Assembly: GCA_021613535.1 (NCBI GenBank)
Contig: CP075496.1
Coordinates: 3,782,001 to 3,846,000, forward strand
Source: Adineta vaga
Taxonomy: Eukaryota > Rotifera
DNA: 64,000 bases
Direction of reading: 5' to 3'
In this document: positions 55,511 through 64,000 of the stretch, piece after piece
How the letters are laid out: every line of letters begins with the position of its first letter
How positions within the stretch are numbered: the stretch's first letter is position 1
Program-made: the position numbers and the translations under genes
The notes under the pieces: model-generated
The model's database searches: none
What the model saw: only the letters and a program-made list of their open reading frames with translations
Told to the model about the DNA's origin: nothing

Positions 55511-57519
55511 ATGAATTCTCGAACATTAAAACGTATTTCTAGTGTTCGTTTAAAAGCCCGTAGTGAATTAAAGCCTGAAGAATGGCAACAACATAATTAT
55601 TATTATGATCGACATGTAATTTCTTGTTCAAAAGATCAACTCGAACGAATCGATGCACGAAACATGACACGAGAAGAATTTATTGAAAAATATGAACGTC
55701 CTGGTAAACCAGTGATAATTCAACATTTAATTGATGATTGGCCAGCCTGTGAAAAATGGACAATAGAAAAATTAGGACGTAAATATCGAAATCAACGTTT
55801 TAAAGTTGGTGAAGATGATGATGGAAAATCTGTGAAAATGAAAATGAAATATTTTCTTGATTATGCATTGAATAATCATGATGATTCACCATTGTATCTA
55901 TTTGAATCAAGTTTTGGTGAACATCCAAAAAAGAAACGTCTTATCGATGATTATGATGTTCCAGATTATTTCGCTGAAGATTTATTTCATCTTGTCGGTG
56001 AACATCGACGACCACCCTATCGTTGGTGGTGTATCGGACCTCAACGTTCTGGTACTGGTATACATGTAAGTTTTATAATGATTTCCAAATCTCTCTGTTC
56101 AAAAAAAAAATAAACAACTTCTCAAACAAATGATTTTATCTATAAATATTCCAGATTGATCCATTGGGTACGAGTGCATGGAATGCATTGATTTCCGGAC
56201 ATAAACGTTGGTGTATATTTCCTCCATCAACACCACGTGAATTACTTAAACCAACATCAAGTGATTCACCGAAAAATAAAGATGAAGGCATTACATGGTT
56301 TAAAGCTATCTATCCAAGAACACAACTTAGTTCATGGCCAAAAGAATATGCTTGCATCGAAGCTGTTCAACATCCTGGAGAAGTCATTTTTGTACCTGGT
56401 AAATTAGAAACAAACTCAATTGAGATGAAGAAAAGCTCTTCTTATTCAATAGAAGTTTATTACTACGATTGAATAGAATGTTCGACATATTCAATCATTG
56501 TTTGACATGTTGAAATTGTAGATATGATCGATGAACAATAGAGATGATTGCTCATTGAGATAGAGAACGACTAAAGAAGAGAAAAAAAAGCATTCGACGA
56601 AGATTATGATATAGACAGAAAATTTTTTGAGGAATTTTCACACATCTTATCTTGTCTTTAGTTGACAGATAGATACCGTTAATTAAAAAAAATACATCTC
56701 ACGTGTTTTGCGTTAATCTTATCTTCAAAGAATAATATGTTAAAAATACATCTCATCATCGTGATAAAGGTAGAAAATAAAATATGTAGTAGCATAAGAA
56801 TGAATGATTGACCTTTGAGAAGAATGTTTTTTTTAGTAGGAAAAAAAATCGATGCGAAACAACAGAACAGTAGTAGTTATACGTCTTAAATGTATTGTTT
56901 AGGTACATGCGCCTATGCATGTATGGGAAATTCTAGTGAAGTAATCGATCGCCTCCAGCTATAACAACGTTCTCGTCACTCTATTTCTTTTTCTTTCATC
57001 ATAAAATTAAAAAACAAAGTAGCTTTCTATTCCTGTGCGTGACATTCTTTCTAAAGGGAACACGTTTTATAAAAGAATCAGTAGATGTTCGTTCCTTTCA
57101 CATATTGAAAATCGATGTTTACTTTTTTTTTTATCATTCTAGGTGGTTACTGGCACGTTGTACTCAATATGGATCTAACTGTTGCTGTGACACAGAATTT
57201 CTGTTCATCAGTCAATTTTCCTATAGTCTGGACACGAGTTGTTCGTAGTCGTCCGAAAATGTCAAAGAAATTCATAGAACGTCTCAAACGTCGTCGACCA
57301 GATTTAGCACGATTAACTGAAAAAATTGATATTAATGCGAATACCGGTCCACGATCAGATACATCTTCGTCGAGTAGTTCATCATCATCTGCTGATTCAT
57401 CACCCGATTCAGCAGATGATAGTGATACTGAATTGAAACCAACAGCATGTCATCAACGTTCCTTTGAACAAGGTGATGAATCAGTAGTGAAAAAACTACG
57501 TGTTTCTGAACAGCAATAG
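55511..57519 (+). CDS. JMJD6: JmjC-domain lysyl hydroxylase / arginine demethylase
   Basis: A nuclear Fe(II)/2-oxoglutarate dioxygenase that hydroxylates lysines in splicing factors. Three exons (55511-56065, 56155-56398, 57143-57519) give 391 residues. The JmjC facial triad is H185 and D187 in [14 protein letters not shown] and H271 in GGYWHVVLN, two residues offset from human 187/189/273. Flanking blocks match: [68 protein letters not shown] and [12 protein letters not shown]. The C-terminus has the typical poly-Ser tract. The second intron is 744 bp, more than ten times the local norm, and separates the third Fe ligand from the rest. Confidence 0.95.
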
Positions 57520-57652
57520 AACTGTTGTTGTTATTTGTTATTCTTATAAAATTATATATTTTTTTCTTTTTGTATTAAATGAAAACAAGAAAACTGTGCT
57601 AACAAGCGTCTGTGAACAAATTCTGTTTTTTCTCTCATATTATATCGGTTAA

Positions 57653-57665
57653 TTTCTGTTTCTAG
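57653..57665 (+). promoter_or_regulatory. probable trans-splice acceptor before sideroflexin
   Basis: TTTCTGTTTCTAG lies 26 bp upstream of the sideroflexin ATG; the gap to the JMJD6 stop is 172 bp. Confidence 0.45.
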
Positions 57666-57691
57666 ATCATTTTTTTTCTTGATCATTCATC

Positions 57692-59322
57692 ATGTCAGAA
57701 CTCGTCAAAGATGCGAATATTAAAATTGATGATCCACGTTATGATCAAGAAACGTATTCAGGTCGAGGTTAGCTATTCTCTTCGATTTCGTTCATGTTTT
57801 TTCAAGTGAATATTTTAGCCAAACATTTCTTTCTGACGACAAATCCATTAAATCTTTTGGCTAGCAATCAACAATTAGATGAAGGTACATGATGCTTAAC
57901 GTTGAGCATCTTCAATTTCATAATTTGATATTTTAGCTAAAAGAATTGTCGAAGAATATCGTCGTGGTGTCATTGGACAAACTGGCATGACGGTAGATGA
58001 TTTATGGAGTGCAAAATATTTGTACGATAGTGCATTTCATCCGGACACAAAAGAAAAAATGTTTATTCTTGGTCGAATGTCTGCACAAGGTTTGAATTGA
58101 AAATAATGTTCTTATTTTTTGTTCTATATTGCTTCTGCTTCTTCTTAGTTCCATGTAACATGTTAATTACTGGTTTCATGCTGACAGTAATGATAGAATT
58201 TTCATGGATTCTAAAGATTAAAATCTATGTATTTTTTTTCTCGTTGATAGTTTTATAAAACGGTACCTGCAATTGTCCTTTGGCAATTTGTCAATCAATC
58301 GTTTAACAGTATTGTTAATTATACAAATCGAAGTGGTGATAAACCAATAACAAATACTGATTTAATGAAAAGTTATGCTGTAGCAACATCGGTAAGTTTT
58401 GTTTGCTGTATTCGATCAATATCGATCAAATCTACGCGAAATTGACAATACGAACTTATGAATCATGTTTGTATTAGGTTAGATCGTAAAATGCATTCTT
58501 TGATTGTTCTAACTAAGTATGAATAACAGATGCTCATAGCAAACTAATAATAACTTCTTTTTCGCATTTCAATTGGCAAAGTTCTAGTTGCTGAGGGTTT
58601 TCTCCTATCTGATGCTTTAGTAACCTATACAATTATACTTTTATGCTTTTTAGGCTGCAACTGCCACTGCACTTGGTCTTAAAGGTAAAATAGAATATTT
58701 CGTGAGTAAACGCTTTTGTTTCTATCAATTATTATTGTCATGGTAGCTGTTGTATCGAAATTACCACCCATCATGGCACGATTCGTACCATTTGCTGCTG
58801 TAGCCGGTGCTAACTGTGTCAACTTACCGTTTATGCGATGGAATGAAATTCGAGATGGTATTGCTGTGTTCGATAAAGATGGCAAACGTGTTGGAGGTAA
58901 ACGATACAGAGTAGAAAAATATAAAAACTTACTTTTTTCATGTACAATTTAGAATCATCAGCGGCAGCAAAGAACGCTATTACGCAAGTTGTTCTTTCAC
59001 GTATTGGCATGGCTGTACCTGGTAGGAATTGAATTGAATTGATAATCATTTTGATATTTTCTTTTTTAGGTATGATTATCCCACCCATCATCATGAATTC
59101 ATTGGAACAAAAACCATTCATGCGTCGTCGTCCATGGTTAAATAGTCCTATACAAATTGCTTTATGTGGTGTCTTTTTAACATTTACAACGCCAATGTGT
59201 TGTGCTTTATTTCCTCAAAAAAGTTCATTACCAGTGACAAAATTAGTGAGAAACTCCGAGAAAAATTATTACGTGATGGAATGAAAGAAACTGATCGAGT
59301 TTATTTTAACAAAGGTCTTTAA
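57692..59322 (+). CDS. SFXN: sideroflexin, mitochondrial serine/amino-acid carrier (C-terminus frameshifted)
   Basis: A multi-pass inner-membrane protein; SFXN1/3 import serine for one-carbon metabolism. Nine exons (57692-57767, 57819-57884, 57937-58089, 58149-58186, 58251-58391, 58654-58684, 58747-58896, 58953-59021, 59070 on). Family blocks: [120 protein letters not shown] and [14 protein letters not shown]. In frame, the last residues read [16 protein letters not shown] with a stop at 59284 (312 residues). The conserved sideroflexin ending VYFNKGL is encoded just downstream in the neighbouring frame ([16 protein letters not shown]...RVYFNKGL, stop at 59322), so one base is apparently missing or extra near 59240-59250. 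Identity is certain; the tail is not. Confidence 0.92.
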
Positions 59323-59590
59323 ATTCAATCAAACTGTTTATCAAAAGAATCCAAAAAAAAGAAGATATGCAATCTCCTCCGTTTGTTGTTCGTTCTTTTT
59401 TGTCATAGTATTTATTTCATCAGTATAGTGTAACCGCAGTAATATGAACATCACCCCTATCTGATGGATCAATCCATTTCATACTATGTCTTCTTTTTCC
59501 TCCTTGCTCCCGGTTCTATTCCTTTGATTGATCTATGATTATAAATTAGAAAATAGTTGATGTCTATCTAAACAATTCATATTAGCATTC

Positions 59591-59600
59591 ATATTTTTAG
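59591..59600 (+). promoter_or_regulatory. probable trans-splice acceptor at PYROXD1 start
   Basis: ATATTTTTAG abuts the PYROXD1 ATG directly, as at COQ8 and NDUFS4. Confidence 0.55.
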
Positions 59601-61643
59601 ATGGAAATATATCAATTTGTTGTTATCGGTGGTGGTATAGCTGGTGTTACTTGTGTTGAAAGTGTAAATTGACTTAAGAAAAATCTATTATTTTATCTTC
59701 TTTTTTTCCCTATATAAATTAGATTGCAACATTTGATCCCGAAGCTCAAATTTTACTACTGACTGGTACACCATTAATTAAAGCAATCACTAATTATGTG
59801 AAAGTATATATAGAAAGAATTGTATTTATATTCATTGGAGTATTACATACGTATATTTTTCTTTTAGGTAAGCAAATTTCTTGAAGAATTTGATATTGAA
59901 GAAAAACCATTCAGTTATTTGGCAGAACAATACTCTAAATTGACTGTAAAAAATAAAGTAGTCGAACGTTTAGATACTGATAAACAAGTATAACAACGAT
60001 TCTTTCAAAAGTTTCTTTTGATAATTTTATTCGTCTGTTAAGATCATTTTTTGTTCGGATAATACACAAATTCAATATGATAAATTATGTATATGTACTG
60101 GTGCACGTCCAAAAGTAAACTAAGGGTGAAAAACCTTATTTCATTCATAAAAATTGATCATACCCGTCGTTCTTTCTATTAAATTTTAGTTACTTTCACA
60201 AACAAATCCATATGTTCTTGGTATTCGTGATACAGAAACAGTTGAATCTTTTCAAAAGAAACTATCGTCAGCAAAACAAATTATGATTGTTGGTAATGGT
60301 GGTATTGCTACTGAACTTGTGTAAGTAATTTTCAGAATATTTCCGTTTTTCTTTTCTATTGAAATGATTTGCTTTATATTTCTTAGATATGAAGTTGAAC
60401 ATTGTTCTGTTGTATGGGCAGTGAAAGATGAACATATTTCTACAACATTCTTTGACGAAGCTGCAGCCCGATTTTTCTTAGAACGAATTCAACTTGTTAA
60501 AGAACAACAGAAACTAAATGAAAAAAGACAAAAATATGAAGTTATGAATACGCAAAATTCAACATCAAGTTTATGTGGTGGTGCATTAGGGCCTGATTGG
60601 GCAGCTAATCGAACAATGAAAGGTGTATTACCAGTACGTGTGATCATTTGATGTACAGATTATTTTCTTCATCGCCTAATTTTTATAGCAACCTCGACAA
60701 GTTCATATTGAATATCAAGTTGAAGTAAGAACTATTCTTACACCTGAAGAGTATCAACAACGAAAATTAACCGGTGAAACTATGCAATTATCCAATGGTT
60801 ATTGAATATCTTTTTGTTTGGTTTCATCGTTTTGTTTTTCGTTCGTATTTAGAAGAAATACAATGGCCAGTCTATGTCGAATTAACAAATGATAAAATAT
60901 TTGGTTGTGATTTGGTTGTCAGTGCTATTGGTGTTACACCGAACGTTGAACTTTTTCTCAAATCTACAAATGTAAAGAAAGATATATTTCTTTTCATAAT
61001 TTTTCTATTTTTCTATTCGATTTAGTTTACATTGGGTTCTGATGGTGGTTTATTAGTTGATGAGACAATGCGAACTTCGATTAAGAATATCTTTGCTTGT
61101 GGTGATGTATGTAGTGCTGGTTGGACATTAGCTGAACATTGGTTTCAAGTATATATATTTTCAGTTTCTTTTTAACATGCCAGATATCGATTTTTGTATT
61201 TAGATGCGTCTCTGGTCTCAAGCTCGTCAAATGGGACATTATGCTGGTAAATGCATGTTAGCATATGCACATAATGAACAAGATTCCTTGACGATGGATT
61301 TTTGTTTTGAATTATTTGCTCATACGACAAAATTTTTCAATATGAAAGTTGTTCTACTCGGTAAATATCATGAAAATGATATGAAAAAATATGAAAATCT
61401 CATTCGAATGACACCAGGTAAATCAATTCTATGAACAAAGATTTAATACATTTCTAGAATCTTTCAGGAGAAGAATATATTCGTATAACATTAAAAGATG
61501 GTCGAGTACATGGTTGTGTGTTTATTGGTGATACTGAACTTGAAGAAACATTTGAAAATTTGATTTTGAATCAAATTGACGTGAGTGCATTTGGTGAAAC
61601 TCTACTCGAACCAAATATTGATATAGCAGATTATTTTGATTGA
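59601..61643 (+). CDS. PYROXD1: pyridine nucleotide-disulfide oxidoreductase domain protein 1
   Basis: A class I FAD/NAD(P)H oxidoreductase; the human protein protects the tRNA ligase complex from oxidation. Eleven exons give 484 residues. The N-terminal FAD Rossmann motif is [18 protein letters not shown], the second is [11 protein letters not shown], the NAD-binding motif is [18 protein letters not shown], and the FAD-ribityl motif is [19 protein letters not shown]1-specific stretches include [20 protein letters not shown] with the insert ending [12 protein letters not shown], and the C-terminal [16 protein letters not shown] domain. The redox CxxC of glutathione-reductase relatives is absent, as in the family. 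Exons: 59601-59663, 59723-59803, 59868-59987, 60043-60114, 60190-60320, 60387-60633, 60689-60797, 60853-60971, 61026-61148, 61204-61417, 61468-61643. Confidence 0.94.
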
Positions 61644-61888
61644 TCATGCAGTTTTATTTTTTTGCAATAAAAAAGATCTCTCATTATATTTTCTATTCTT
61701 TACGATATGAAAAACAATAATAAAACTTCCGAATTGTATTTCCTACTTTTTCCATAGTGAATATGATAGTGACAATTTAAGAGGTCACAAATGTTTCTAA
61801 TAGCCTTTAATGATTGTCGACACATATCGAGAGAACCAGACAAACGTTTCATTTCGCTTACGGAAGAATTATACTATGTAACAATATT

Positions 61889-62689
61889 ATGATGCAAGTT
61901 GTACTGACAATTTTATTAGTTTTTTTGATCATCAAGTTTCTAACTAATAATAATTCGAATATTAATTTCAATTCTTTAACTATCATTGGGAATAAAAATA
62001 TCACACGTCGTAGTCATATCACCCGTCGATTATTCTCCAAATTCGTTGTCAATGGTCCATTTTACTGCTATGTTACTTGGACAAATCATACACAAGCATT
62101 TGACATCTATACAGATGATAACATTCATCCGTATATAATTGTAAATATTAATGGAGATACATTAACGATCATGATTCAATCGGATGGTAATTTTAAATTT
62201 ACAAGAATGGATATTCATCTGAATTTAAATCCAACAATCAAGAATATACGATTGGCTGGAATAAGTACTTTACATAGTGCAAATGTTTTAAGCATGAATG
62301 TTCCATTCAGATTACAGACAGAAGGTATGAACATAAATAAAAAAGCGTGATGCTTGAAAGTTTTGAGTATCATTCTAGACACAAGTAATGTTATTCTTCA
62401 ATTAAATGTTCCACATTTCGATGCTTTATTTTTATCAGCTGGAGTGACTGAATTGATAGGTCTTGTACAAGATACAGCAAATATTCGATACTATGGTATT
62501 GGTGATGTAGATATTTCACAATTATTTTGTAAATCTATCAATATCACTGCAAATGGTCTTGGCACTATATGGATGACGGGTATAGATGAATGTGTGATCA
62601 AAGCTGAAGGAATCAACATTGTACGATACAATTGTTCGAATAGAAATTCGATTCAGGCAATGGATTTAGCAAAAGTTATTCCTATTTAA
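61889..62689 (+). CDS. DUF2807 head-GIN-like beta-helix protein with N-terminal membrane anchor
   Basis: Two exons (61889-62324 and 62379-62689, 54-bp GT-AG intron) give 248 residues. Residues about 3-21 are hydrophobic (VVLTILLVFLIIKFL), a signal anchor or uncleaved signal. After that the chain is a run of short beta-strand repeats of the head-GIN (DUF2807, putative autotransporter adhesin) type: IYTDDNIHPYIIVNINGDTL, DIHLNLNPTIKNIRLAGIST, then NVILQLNVPHFDALFLSAGV, ANIRYYGIGDVDISQLFC and INITANGLGTIWMTGIDEC. This domain is abundant in Bacteroidetes and rare in animals, so a horizontal origin followed by intron gain is my inference. Function is unknown; outer-surface adhesion or a structural role is possible. 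An earlier in-frame TTG is not used. Confidence 0.75.
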
Positions 62690-62939
62690 TTGCTTTTCAT
62701 CTATCTCGTCGTTTTTTATCAGTTTGGCATAGATAGTTCGCAGTATGAATAATTTGTCAATTGCTAAAACTATAAGTTTATTGATAATACATTTTCGATA
62801 CGACAGCAACAGCAATGACATTTCGTATTTTTATCATAAAATAAATACTTCACTGCTCTTTATCTGCAAGATTTATATACTTAAAACTCATTTATTTTGT
62901 CCAAATTCTTCTTATCATTCAAAATTCGAACGAATCAGC

Positions 62940-63899
62940 ATGAACAATACAACGGCATTAGCTGATAGTACACTAGAATTCATTCGTATTTATATTATTT
63001 CTCGTTATTTTTATATAATTGTTTTTATTATTGGTATTATTGGTAATTTCTTTAATTTAGTTGTTTTCTTTCGAAAAAAACTTCGTAGTAATTCATGTTC
63101 TATATATTTCATTGCTTATTCAATTAATAATTTCATGAATTTGACTATGGGTTTATTTCTTTGGTCGTTAACTCTTGGTTTTCAATTTGATTTTGAATGT
63201 AAAATCTTGAGTTATTGTAAAATTCGTCGATATTTTACACATGTGAATTTTCTTCTCTCACTATGTTTATTGACCATGGCATCGGTCAATCGTTATGCAC
63301 GTGTTCAACAAGCGCAAATGACAAAACATCGTCAATACTATATCTCATTTTGTAAACATCGAACGACATATATTGTAGTAATTATAACCATTCTCTTTTG
63401 TCTTATTGCTAATCTACATATTCCAATATATTTTGAAATTAATCAAGAAGAATGTTATGCTCGTCCAGGTCTTTATCGACTTTTATTTGATATTTTCTTT
63501 CTTATTTTCTATGCTATTCTTCCACCAATGTCAATGATTGCAATTAATATTGCAACTGTCATACAAATTCGAAAGATCAAAAAATTAGTTCATCCAACCG
63601 TCTCTCGTAGTGAATATCATCTGATTATTCTTGTAATTACACAAAGTATTTCAAATGCTATTTTCACATTACCATTTACAATTCATAAATTTGTTTACTA
63701 TGTATTTACAAATTCAAATAATTCTGAAAACAATAAATTTGCTTTTGCAACTACACTTTTAATTGCATTTATGAATCCTGGATTCTCATTTTTTTTATAT
63801 ACATTAACAACACAATCGTTTCGACAGGAATTTATTCGAGCTTGTAAAGATTTCTTACTAAAAATCAAAATGTATGCAGAACAATTCAAAACAAACTAA
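62940..63899 (+). CDS. rhodopsin-like GPCR, rotifer-type orphan
   Basis: A single-exon gene of 319 residues from ATG 62940; an in-frame ATG at 62745 would add 65 residues. I prefer the later start because it gives a short glycosylatable N-terminus (MNNTTALADS). TM1 is VFIIGIIGNFFNLVVFFRKK with the class A GN pair; TM2 YFIAYSINNFMNLTMGLFLW; TM3 ends LTMASVNRYARV, with NRY in place of DRY; TM5 LPPMSMIAINIATVIQIRKI; TM6 LIILVITQSISNAIFTLPFT; TM7 LIAFMNPGFSFFLYTLTTQSF with NPGFSFFLY close to the NPxxY motif. The two Cys for the TM3-loop disulphide are present. It shares no close similarity with the GPCR at 22141. Ligand unknown. Confidence 0.83.
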   Translation: MNNTTALADSTLEFIRIYIISRYFYIIVFIIGIIGNFFNLVVFFRKKLRSNSCSIYFIAYSINNFMNLTMGLFLWSLTLGFQFDFECKILSYCKIRRYFTHVNFLLSLCLLTMASVNRYARVQQAQMTKHRQYYISFCKHRTTYIVVIITILFCLIANLHIPIYFEINQEECYARPGLYRLLFDIFFLIFYAILPPMSMIAINIATVIQIRKIKKLVHPTVSRSEYHLIILVITQSISNAIFTLPFTIHKFVYYVFTNSNNSENNKFAFATTLLIAFMNPGFSFFLYTLTTQSFRQEFIRACKDFLLKIKMYAEQFKTN

Positions 63900-64000
63900 A
63901 TAAACCTATAGCTGATTTATCAATAGTTTTCTCAAAGCAAATATCCAAATATAGACTCATCGTTTTGCTTATATTTATTAAGTTAGATACTGTTATGTTT
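63900..64000. other. window end, non-coding
   Basis: AT-rich sequence after the GPCR stop codon; nothing recognisable in the last 100 bp. Confidence 0.5.

Overview
The window looks like nuclear DNA of a bdelloid rotifer (Rotaria/Adineta type). It is AT-rich (by eye roughly 70% A+T) and gene-dense, nearly all introns are 45-65 bp with GT-AG ends, and several genes begin a few bases after a pyrimidine-AG acceptor, as expected for spliced-leader trans-splicing in operon-like clusters. Gene content also fits: rotifer-style rhodopsin GPCRs, RNI-type leucine-rich repeats, a DNMT2-type methyltransferase and a bacterial-looking DUF2807 gene. No species can be named from sequence alone. All gene models were spliced by hand; coding sums are divisible by three in every model except where stated.

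Layout. 1-115: tail of an unidentified gene. 1.75-3.15 kb (-): mitochondrial phosphate carrier SLC25A3. 5.0-5.8 kb (+): orphan multi-pass membrane protein. 7.1-8.6 kb (-): DMRT transcription factor with DM and DMA domains. 10.9-14.0 kb (-): LRGUK (leucine-rich repeats plus guanylate-kinase-like domain). 14.4-18.84 kb: tandem array of eleven 118-nt 5S rRNA genes, all on the minus strand, period 428-431 bp. 19.4-21.2 kb (+): Cys-loop ligand-gated channel. 22.1-30.2 kb: accessory-looking region holding a segmental duplication (a GPCR plus the first exon of a glutamate-carboxypeptidase-II gene, each copy broken at the opposite end), gene relics, a GC-richer TTCCGGAAT-motif element, a small coiled-coil gene and an LRR fragment. 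30-33.2 kb (+): intact GCPII/NAALADase. 33.4-36.2 kb (-): Methuselah/adhesion-like class B GPCR. 36.2-39.3 kb: long non-coding, low-complexity stretch. 39.3-40.2 kb (+): tristetraprolin-type CCCH protein.

42.8-51.4 kb (+): a compact same-strand cluster with gaps of 43-251 bp: an NTF2-like/DUF2358-like protein, a Morgue orthologue (zinc finger, F-box, E2-like domain with Gly at the catalytic Cys position), COQ8, COQ2, NDUFS4 and a papain-family protease. Two coenzyme Q genes sit beside a complex I subunit, suggesting co-expression for mitochondrial respiration. 51.6-52.6 kb (-): B-box/SPRY-like protein. 54.4-62.7 kb (+): a second cluster, TRDMT1 (DNMT2), JMJD6, sideroflexin, PYROXD1, then a DUF2807 head-GIN protein. 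62.9-63.9 kb (+): a rhodopsin-like GPCR.

The strongest candidates for follow-up are the two putative trans-spliced operons, the Cys-loop channel with Asp at M2 position -1', the catalytically dead E2 of Morgue, the intron-bearing bacterial-type DUF2807 gene, the reciprocally truncated duplication, and an apparent frameshift at the very end of sideroflexin.
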